A stretch of DNA of 64,000 nt, from NCBI RefSeq assembly GCF_019704555.1, contig NZ_AP024745.1:289001-353000 (forward strand). The letters are read 5' to 3'. This DNA is from Actinoplanes sp. L3-i22. GTDB lineage: Bacteria > Actinomycetota > Actinomycetes > Mycobacteriales > Micromonosporaceae. Positions 57,871-64,000 of the stretch are shown piece after piece; the first letter of the stretch is position 1, and each line of letters opens with the position of its first letter. The notes under the pieces are model-generated. The model saw only the letters and a list, made by a program, of their open reading frames with translations. It made no database searches and was not told the origin of the DNA. A program made the position numbers and the translations under genes.

Positions 57871-59528
57871 TCCACCTGCGGGATGGGCGGGCCGAGCACG
57901 TCGTCCGCGTCCACGATCTTGTATGCGTACCCCTGCTCGGCCAGGAACCGCTGCCGGTGCGCGGCGTACTCGGTGTCGATGGTGTCCCGGGACACCACGG
58001 TGTAGAAGTGCGCCTGCCGCCCGTCGCCCTTGGGCCGCAGCACCCGGCCGAGCCGCTGCGCCTCCTCCTGCCGGGAGCCGAACGTGCCGGAGACCTGGAT
58101 CGCCACCGCCGCCTCGGGCAGGTCGATGGAGAAGTTCCCGACCTTCGACAGCACCAGGGTCTTCAGCTCACCGGAGCGGAACGCGTCGAACAGCCGCTCC
58201 CGCTCCTTGTTCGTGGTGGAGCCCTCGACGATCGGGGCGTCCAGGTACTCGCCGAGGGTGTGCAACTGGTCCAGGAAGCCGCCGATGACCAGCACCTGCT
58301 CGTTCGGATGCTTCTCGACCAGCGCTTTCACGACCGGCAATTTGGTACGGGCGGTGGCCGCCATCCGGTACCGCTCCTCGGCCTCGGCGACCGCGTACGA
58401 CATCCGCTCCGCCTCGGTCAGGGTGACCCGGACCTCGACGCACTCCGCCGGCGCGATCCAGCCCTGCGCCTCGATGTCCTTCCACGGCGCGTCGTAGCGC
58501 TTCGGGCCGATCAGCGAGAAGACGTCGCCCTCGCGGCCGTCCTCCCGGACCAGGGTCGCGGTCAGGCCGAGCCGCCGGCGGGCCTGCAGGTCCGCGGTGA
58601 ACCGGAAGATCGGCGCCGGCAGCAGGTGCACCTCGTCGTAGATGACCAGGCCCCAGTCCCGTGCGCCGAACAGGTCCAGGTGGGTGAACGCGCCACCCCG
58701 GCGGGACGTCAGCACCTGGTACGTCGCGATGGTGACCGGGCGGATCTCCTTGCGCTCGCCGCTGTACTCCCCGATCTCCTCCTCGGTCAGCGACGTGCGC
58801 GCGATCAGCTCCCGCTTCCACTGCCGCCCGGCGACCGTGTTCGTCACCAGGATCAGCGTGGTCGCCTTGGCGGTCGCCATCGCGGCCGCGCCGACCAGGG
58901 TCTTGCCCGCGCCGCAGGGGAGCACCACCACGCCGGAGCCGCCGGCCCAGAAGCCGTCGACCGCCTCCTGCTGGTACGACCGCAGCGTCCAGCCGTCCTC
59001 GGCCAGGCTGATCTCGTGCGCCTCGCCGTCCACGTACCCGGCCAGGTCCTCGGCCGGCCAGCCGAGCTTGAGCAGGGCCTGCTTGAGCCGGCCGCGCTCG
59101 GAGCCGTGCACCGCGATGTTCTCGTCGTCGATCCGCGCGCCGAGCATGCCGGCCAGCTTCTTCGACTTCGACACCTCGAGCAGCACGATCTTGTCGAGCC
59201 CGCGCAGGACCAGCCCGTGCACCGGGTCGTTGACCAGCTGGAGCCGGCCGTACCGATCCATCGTCTCGGCGACGTCGACCAGCAGCGCGTGCGGCACCGG
59301 GTAGCGGGAGAACTTGAGCAGCGAGTCGACCACGCTCTCCGCGTCGTGCCCGGCGGCCCGCGAGTTCCACAGGCCGAGCGGGGTCAGCCGGTACGTGTGC
59401 ACGTGCTCCGGCGACCGCTCCAGCTCGGCGAACGGCGCGATCGCCATCCGGCAGGCCTGCGCGTCCGGGTGATCGACTTCGAGTAGCAGGGTCTTGTCCG
59501 ACTGCACGATCAGTGGTCCGTTGGTCAC
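57867..59528 (-). CDS. XPB/Ssl2-like DNA repair helicase
   Basis: A 553-residue superfamily 2 helicase. An N-terminal domain precedes Walker A VLPCGAGKTLVG near residue 205, DEVH (IYDEVHLLPAP) near 300, SRxQEEAQRLGRVLRPKG near 490, and a thumb-like insert. This is the bacterial XPB family known from Mycobacterium, which unwinds DNA 3' to 5'. GTG 59528 has AAGGA 7 bases upstream. The next gene upstream encodes its conserved partner. A transcription-coupled repair role is inferred. Confidence 0.9.
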   Translation of the reverse strand: MTNGPLIVQSDKTLLLEVDHPDAQACRMAIAPFAELERSPEHVHTYRLTPLGLWNSRAAGHDAESVVDSLLKFSRYPVPHALLVDVAETMDRYGRLQLVNDPVHGLVLRGLDKIVLLEVSKSKKLAGMLGARIDDENIAVHGSERGRLKQALLKLGWPAEDLAGYVDGEAHEISLAEDGWTLRSYQQEAVDGFWAGGSGVVVLPCGAGKTLVGAAAMATAKATTLILVTNTVAGRQWKRELIARTSLTEEEIGEYSGERKEIRPVTIATYQVLTSRRGGAFTHLDLFGARDWGLVIYDEVHLLPAPIFRFTADLQARRRLGLTATLVREDGREGDVFSLIGPKRYDAPWKDIEAQGWIAPAECVEVRVTLTEAERMSYAVAEAEERYRMAATARTKLPVVKALVEKHPNEQVLVIGGFLDQLHTLGEYLDAPIVEGSTTNKERERLFDAFRSGELKTLVLSKVGNFSIDLPEAAVAIQVSGTFGSRQEEAQRLGRVLRPKGDGRQAHFYTVVSRDTIDTEYAAHRQRFLAEQGYAYKIVDADDVLGPPIPQVD

Positions 59529-59611
59529 GCGTATGTCCTTCACTGAACGGGCGGATGGGCAGGTGTTTTGTCCGGTCCGAGGTCGAGAAGCCAACCATTC
59601 AGTGTGCCACG

Positions 59612-59728
59612 GTTTACTCGTCGGTGGCGGCCGCGGTGATCCGGTGCCGAGCTCACTCCTCGGTGACCGCCGCCGTGATTCGGTGCTGGGCTCACTCCTC
59701 GGTGACCGCCGCGGTGATCCGGTGCAGG
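59612..59728 (-). repeat. Three tandem 39-base copies of a gene tail
   Basis: Copies at 59690-59728, 59651-59689 and 59612-59650. Each encodes HRITAA followed by a short acidic end and a stop codon. The first is the real end of the gene at 59692; the other two are silent because translation stops first. Confidence 0.85.
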
Positions 59729-62088
59729 GCGAAGGTGTGCAGGCTCTCGCCGCGCTCGTCCTCGGCCCGCAGGTAGCCGGCGCTCAGCGAGACCGGCCGG
59801 ACCAGCCGGGACAGCGTGGCGCCGTGCGAGTCCACGTACCCCACCCAGACCTTGGCCCGGTCCCGGACCGCCTGCTGGAGCACCGCCATCGCCTGGCTGT
59901 GCTGCTGCACCGCGGTCAGCCCGGGCACCGCCTGGCCGTGCGCGGCCCGGACGGTCACCGGCGCCCGCCGCGCCGCCCGGGTCGCGACGTCACCGCGCCG
60001 CAGCTGCTCCACCACGCCGGCCAGGCGCGGCCCGAACAGCGCCGGCGGGCCGGTCGGCTCGACGATCCGCGGCGTACGGGTCGGCGCCCGTCGCGCCTTC
60101 GGCCTGGTCAGCACGGCCGCGCCGCCGGCGTCCTCGGCGACCGGGGCGAAGCCGGCCTCCCGCAGGGCGCCGAGCAGCCGGGTCACCGGGCGCGGGCTGA
60201 CCAGCACGGTCGGCGCGATCCGGCGCAGGTCGAGACCGGTCAGCCGGCGCTCGGAGAGCACCTCGGCGATCAGCGCCTCGTCGTCGCTGCGCAGGTACGA
60301 CCCGGCCGACCCACTGCGCAGCCCGCCGTGCTTGCGGGCCGCGTCGTCGATCAGGTACTCCAGCGTCTGCGGCACCGGGGTCCGGGACCGGCGGCGGAAC
60401 ACCGCGTGCAGGTCGCCGGCGGTGTAGCCGACGTCCAGCGCGCGCCGCACGCTGGCCGGGGTGACCCGGAAGACGCTGGCCCCGCCGACCGACTCGGGCT
60501 CGGCGAGCACGTCCAGCTCGGCGGCGAGCTCCGGCTCGGGCGGGCCGGGCACGACCACGGTCAGGTCGGCCTGGACCAGGATGTGGTCGACCGGGGCCGG
60601 CAGCAGCACGTCCAGGGCCCGGACGGCGTCCGCGGGCGTCTCGTCCGGGTGCAGGCCGAGCGGATCGTTCTCGGTCAGCTCCGGGTCGGCGACCATCAGC
60701 CGGCCGTACGACGTGAGCGCCCCCAACCCGGTGATCCCGAGCAGCGCGGCCCCCGCGTACCCGTCCCGGTGCCCGACCTCGCGCCCGCGCGCCCGCCGCG
60801 GCGCCTGCCAGGACAGCAGTGCGAGCAGGTCGTCGACGGCCGGAGCGGCGCCCGGCTCCAGGCCGGCGAACGCGTCCAGGGCCTCGCGCCGGGCCTGCGG
60901 GGCGCCGGCCCGCTCGGCGTCCGGGGCGAGCGCGTTGATCGGCCGGTCCCGCTCGTCCCGCCGGCCGACCAGGCCGGGCTGGCGGGTCATGGCGAGCCAG
61001 GCGCGGGCCAGCACGGTCCAGCGGTGGGCCATGCCGGCCGCGCGCCACAGGTCGTACGCCCCGGTGGGCAGGAAGATGTCCTGGACCGCACCGGGGGCGC
61101 GGTGCACCGACGTCTCGGACTCGCCGAGCAGGCCGGCCGCGTACGCCACCTCGACCAGCAGCGCCGCCCCGGCCTCGTCCACACCGGCCGCCCGGGCCAG
61201 CCGCTTCAGGTCGCGGACGCCCAGCCCGCCGGTCTTGAGCATCGGGGCCGGCTCGGCGGCGAGCGCCTCCAGCATCGACTCGACGGCCCGGACCGCCTCC
61301 ATGGTCTGCCCGGCGCCGGCCGAGTCGACCGCTTTCGGGTCGCGTGCGGTCGCCGCCGGGATCGGCGGGGCCGGGCGCAGCGGGCCCAGCGGCCCGGTGT
61401 CCCGCCGCAGCAGCAGGCCCACCTCGCGGGGCAGCTCGACCAGCTCGCCGTCCGGGCGCGGGGCCCGGCCGGCCTCCGAGATCGGCACCAGCACGTGCTG
61501 CTCGACCAGCCAGCGGATCGGCTCGGCGGCCTCGCCGGCGTTCCGGCTGAGCGAGCCGACCGGCGGGCCCGCGGCGAGCCGGTCCAGCACCGCGCGGGCG
61601 CCGGGCGGCGCGGCCAGCACGGTACGCCGCAGTTTCGCCCGATCGGTGACCAGCGCGGCGGCGTGCGGGTCCAGGTAGTCGGCGGGGCGGCCGAGGCCGG
61701 CCGGGTACGGCGAGGTGACCTCGTCGACCGCACCCACCACCTGCAGCGCCTCGGGCGGGCCGTGCAGCAGGAAACGCACCCGGAGGCGGTCGATCGCGAC
61801 CTGCACGTCATCGTCCGCGGCGGCCTCGCCGGCCAGCTCCAGGATGGCGTGCACCGAGGTGAGAGCGGTGTCGGCGGCCCGGGTGACCCGGGCCGCGTCG
61901 AGGATCGTGAGGGTGAACTCGTCCAGCCCGTCCAGACAGCGGGCGACCGATCCGCGCGACTGCGCGCGAACGGCCAGCGCCGAGATGTCGGCGGGCACCG
62001 GAACGACCAGGTCAGGGCGCAGCTGAAGGAGCGCGCCCAGCGCCTCGTCGGGCAGCGACCGGAGTTGATCCGCAAATGTGGTGGCCAT
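59692..62088 (-). CDS. Helicase-associated domain protein (helicase_C_3 type)
   Basis: A 798-residue protein without a helicase motor. ATG 62088 or TTG 62097 (MKTM) are possible starts. Helical repeats and winged-helix-like parts fill the first 500 residues. The C-terminal part has VDHILVQADLTVVVPGPPEP, the helicase_C_3/XPB C-terminal-like core, and ends in WVGYVDSHGATLSRLVRPVSL then GYLRAEDERGESLHTFALHRI, a WYL-like beta barrel. It is the regular neighbour of XPB in actinobacteria and may load or regulate it. Confidence 0.85.
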   Translation of the reverse strand: MATTFADQLRSLPDEALGALLQLRPDLVVPVPADISALAVRAQSRGSVARCLDGLDEFTLTILDAARVTRAADTALTSVHAILELAGEAAADDDVQVAIDRLRVRFLLHGPPEALQVVGAVDEVTSPYPAGLGRPADYLDPHAAALVTDRAKLRRTVLAAPPGARAVLDRLAAGPPVGSLSRNAGEAAEPIRWLVEQHVLVPISEAGRAPRPDGELVELPREVGLLLRRDTGPLGPLRPAPPIPAATARDPKAVDSAGAGQTMEAVRAVESMLEALAAEPAPMLKTGGLGVRDLKRLARAAGVDEAGAALLVEVAYAAGLLGESETSVHRAPGAVQDIFLPTGAYDLWRAAGMAHRWTVLARAWLAMTRQPGLVGRRDERDRPINALAPDAERAGAPQARREALDAFAGLEPGAAPAVDDLLALLSWQAPRRARGREVGHRDGYAGAALLGITGLGALTSYGRLMVADPELTENDPLGLHPDETPADAVRALDVLLPAPVDHILVQADLTVVVPGPPEPELAAELDVLAEPESVGGASVFRVTPASVRRALDVGYTAGDLHAVFRRRSRTPVPQTLEYLIDDAARKHGGLRSGSAGSYLRSDDEALIAEVLSERRLTGLDLRRIAPTVLVSPRPVTRLLGALREAGFAPVAEDAGGAAVLTRPKARRAPTRTPRIVEPTGPPALFGPRLAGVVEQLRRGDVATRAARRAPVTVRAAHGQAVPGLTAVQQHSQAMAVLQQAVRDRAKVWVGYVDSHGATLSRLVRPVSLSAGYLRAEDERGESLHTFALHRITAAVTEE

Positions 62089-62168
62089 CGTCTTCAACGC
62101 TAACGTTCATGGGACGATGGTGACGGGTCCGGGCGTGGCCGGACCTCTTTTCGCAAGGAGGACCGAAC

Positions 62169-62336
62169 GTGGCGTCGAAGGCCAAGAACCAGGAGAGCCC
62201 GGCTCTGAAGGGGCACCTCCAGGTGTCCGAGCTGGTCTCTGACCGGGCCGCCGCCCCGTCGCCGTTCGGCGACGACCAGACGTTCCCGCTGCCGCTCGAG
62301 CGGCTGCGGCACCTGCCGGAGTCGCAGGCGCATTGA
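62169..62336 (+). CDS. Small conserved-looking protein of 55 residues
   Basis: GTG 62169 has a strong AAGGAGGA site and encodes a basic start (ASKAKNQESPALKGHLQVSE), then SPFGDDQTFPLPLERLRHLP and a final ESQAH. Codon use is typical. The stop overlaps the HAD gene start in TTGA, so the two are coupled. It lacks a known domain. Its divergent position from the helicase-associated gene suggests a real regulatory or structural peptide, but no function is claimed. Confidence 0.6.
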   Translation: MASKAKNQESPALKGHLQVSELVSDRAAAPSPFGDDQTFPLPLERLRHLPESQAH

Positions 62337-62959
62337 TTCCGGCGGTCGGTTTCGACCTGGACATGACCTTGATCGACTCCCGGCCGGGGATCGCGGCGGC
62401 GTACCGCGCGCTCACCGCCCGGACCGGCGTCTTCGTCGACGCCGATCTGGCGGTCTCCCGGCTCGGCCCGCCGCTGCGGCACGAACTGCGCGAGTGGTTC
62501 CCGGCCGAGGACGTCGAGGAAGCGGTCACCACGTACCGGGGGCTCTATCCGGATCATGCGATCGAGCCGTCCGTCCCGACCGCGGGCGCCGTCGAGGCGC
62601 TCGCCGCGGTCCGTTCGGCCGGTCTGCGCGTCGTCGTGGTGACCTCGAAACTGGACCGGCTGGCGCGGTTGCATCTCGATCATCTGGGGCTGCCGTACGA
62701 CCGGCTCGCCGGTGACCTGTTCGCCGAGGGCAAGGCATCCGCGCTGGTGGAGCACGGTGTGCGGTGGTACGTCGGGGACCACGTCGCGGACATGGTGGCG
62801 GCCCGGACAGCCGGGGTCCCGGGGATCGGCGTGACCACCGGCCCGTGCCCGGCGGACGACCTCCGCGCGGCCGGCGCCACGTACGTCCTGTCCGACTTGA
62901 CCGCCTTCCCGGCTCTGCTGGATGAGATTGCAGTTGGGTCCGGGCCCTCGGCTGGATAG
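62333..62959 (+). CDS. HAD family hydrolase
   Basis: A 208-residue phosphatase of the beta-phosphoglucomutase/phosphoglycolate type. Motif I is VGFDLDMTLIDSRPG, with Met where many have Gly or Lys. Motif II is VVVTSKLDRL, and the acidic motif is WYVGDHVADMVAA. A cap domain lies between residues 15 and 80. TTG 62333 overlaps the previous stop; no other start is close. The substrate is unknown. Confidence 0.85.
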   Translation: MIPAVGFDLDMTLIDSRPGIAAAYRALTARTGVFVDADLAVSRLGPPLRHELREWFPAEDVEEAVTTYRGLYPDHAIEPSVPTAGAVEALAAVRSAGLRVVVVTSKLDRLARLHLDHLGLPYDRLAGDLFAEGKASALVEHGVRWYVGDHVADMVAARTAGVPGIGVTTGPCPADDLRAAGATYVLSDLTAFPALLDEIAVGSGPSAG

Positions 62960-63005
62960 GCTCCCCGTGAGCAGTTGTGTCCATTGAGTGAAGTTGAGGT
63001 CAGCG

Positions 63006-63404
63006 GTGCCCACGGGTCGAGTGAAGTGGTACGACGCGACGAAGGGATTCGGATTCGTCACCAGTGATGAGGGCGGCGACGTGTTCCTGCCCAAGGGTGC
63101 GCTGCCGGCGGGGGTCACCGACCTGAAAACCGGTCAGAAGATCGAGTTCGGTGTGGTGGACAGTCGCAAGGGCGCCCAGGCGCTCGGGGTGAAGCTGTTG
63201 GACGCCCCGCCGTCGCTGGCTCTGCGGGACGCCGAGGCGCGCCGCCGTCCGGCGGAGGAGACCGCCAGCATGATCGAAGACATGATCAAGGTGCTGGAGA
63301 ACACCGTGCAGCCCACGTTGCAGCGCGGCCGTTACCCGGACAAGAAGACCGCACTGAAGATCGCACAGCTGCTGCATGCGATCGCCGGCGAGTTCGAGAT
63401 TTAG
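63006..63404 (+). CDS. Cold-shock domain protein with C-terminal extension
   Basis: A 132-residue protein. The cold-shock domain starts VPTGRVKWYDATKGFGFVTS (RNP1) and has DVFLPKGALP (RNP2 region). The extra 60 residues (ETASMIEDMIKVLENTVQPT) are helical, as in actinobacterial long CspA-like proteins. It binds single-stranded RNA or DNA. GTG 63006 follows AGGT. Its end overlaps the mqnD gene by 4 bases. Confidence 0.9.
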   Translation: MPTGRVKWYDATKGFGFVTSDEGGDVFLPKGALPAGVTDLKTGQKIEFGVVDSRKGAQALGVKLLDAPPSLALRDAEARRRPAEETASMIEDMIKVLENTVQPTLQRGRYPDKKTALKIAQLLHAIAGEFEI

Positions 63405-64000
63405 GCTCGTCCGGCCTGGATCAAGGACGGCACCGCAGGCGTGAGACCCGCCGCCGCCGCGCGCCCGAGCAGGGCGTCGGCGGCGGCGAGTCCGTCTTCG
63501 CCCAGGTTCAGGGTGAACTCGTTGACGTAGAGCTCGATGTGCTGCTTCACCACGGCCGGCTCCATCTCCTGCGCGTTGGCGAGGATGAAGTCCTGGCTGG
63601 CGGCCGGGTCGAGCCAGCCCTGGCGCAGCGAGTCGCGGATCCACTCGGCCGCCTGCGCCGGGTCGACGGTTCCCTTCCGGGCCAGGATCGCGCCGAGCGG
63701 GATCGGCAGGCCGGTGTCCGACTCCCACCACTCGCCGAGGTCGGCGAGGGCGGTCAGCCCGTACCGCTGGTAGGTGAACCGGGCCTCGTGGATGACCAGG
63801 CCGGCGTCGAACTTCCCGGCGGCGACCCCGGGCATGATCTGGTGGAACGGGACCACCTCGATCTTCGCCGGCGGGTTCTCGGCCGACCAGAGACGCATCA
63901 GAAGGTACGCCGTGGTCCGGTCCCCGGGCACCGCCACCGTCGCGCCGGCCAGGTTCGCGCGCTGCTCCCGGGCCAGCACCAGCGGCCCGCAGCCCCGCCC
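63401..64000 (-). CDS. mqnD: 1,4-dihydroxy-6-naphthoate synthase, partial
   Basis: The C-terminal 200 residues of a protein whose start lies past 64000. AGATVAVPGDRTTAYLLMRL, HQIMPGVAAGKFDAGLVIHE and RYGLTALADLGEWWE, then LPIPLGAILARKG, match the MqnD solute-binding-like fold with its conserved His. The enzyme acts in the futalosine route to menaquinone, forming dihydroxynaphthoate from cyclic dehypoxanthine futalosine. Other mqn genes are not in the window. The family call is firm. Confidence 0.9.
   Translation of the reverse strand, partial: GRGCGPLVLAREQRANLAGATVAVPGDRTTAYLLMRLWSAENPPAKIEVVPFHQIMPGVAAGKFDAGLVIHEARFTYQRYGLTALADLGEWWESDTGLPIPLGAILARKGTVDPAQAAEWIRDSLRQGWLDPAASQDFILANAQEMEPAVVKQHIELYVNEFTLNLGEDGLAAADALLGRAAAAGLTPAVPSLIQAGRA

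Noticed and set aside
59494..62103. Plus-strand frame of about 870 codons over the helicase-associated gene
   Set aside because: Shadow of the minus-strand gene; no domain and Arg/Gly-rich throughout.

Overview
The window is chromosomal DNA of a very GC-rich filamentous actinomycete, most likely a member of the Micromonosporaceae close to Actinoplanes. This rests on the base composition, the frequent GTG starts, a bldG / anti-sigma / hppA / topA / tmk / holB gene order like that around SCO3540-SCO3560 of Streptomyces (recalled, not searched), several apparently leaderless genes, and XRE-DUF397 gene sets. No integrase, transposase, CRISPR array, rRNA or phage gene was seen. One tRNA, tRNA-Thr(CGT), is present.

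Left part (1-20 kb). The 3' end of a Fic-like gene, a PH-domain membrane protein, a HAD-IB phosphatase and a STAS protein precede a Tad-type pilus/secretion locus: ssd, tadA, tadB, tadC, a DUF4244 pilin-like peptide and two TadE-like proteins, many joined by 4-base overlaps. A convergent DEAD/DEAH helicase of the helicase/secretion-neighbourhood type follows. Next come bldG with its anti-sigma partner, the proton pyrophosphatase gene hppA, a lipoprotein, an Rv3647c-like protein and topA.

Middle part (20-42 kb). An accessory block holds a sugar-lactone oxidase, a TetR regulator and a PLP deaminase/aldolase. It is followed by an MFS-thymidylate kinase fusion, a secreted SGNH hydrolase divergent from a GH10 xylanase with a shared operator-like palindrome, holB, a three-gene YbaB / EspC-like / WXG100-like operon, an F420/FMN split-barrel protein, a large LPXTG surface protein, a PSP1 protein, a membrane metallophosphoesterase, tRNA-Thr, a truncated LysR gene, a CGNR regulator with a divergent DJ-1/PfpI protein, an MFS exporter and a geranylgeranyl-reductase-like flavoprotein.

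Right part (42-64 kb). A regulatory island carries two DUF397 genes and two paralogous XRE/DUF5753 regulators around DUF6232 and DUF2231 proteins. LysR/NmrA and MFS/NUDIX genes follow, then an NHEJ set (Ku divergent from separate ligase and polymerase-domain genes) bracketed by two inverted, related Ig-like secreted proteins. After it come VanZ, a PadR-HAAS pair with a clear operator, an XPB-like helicase with a helicase-associated partner, a 55-residue gene overlapping a HAD phosphatase, a cold-shock protein and the end of mqnD.

Two features recur without being explained by genes. One is a dispersed non-coding repeat of about 131-168 bases in three copies. The other is a set of tandem arrays, mostly with 29-39 base units, next to gene ends or inside a coding region. 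Starts were chosen by ribosome-binding site, overlap and family length. Family names come from recognition of motifs, not from a database search.
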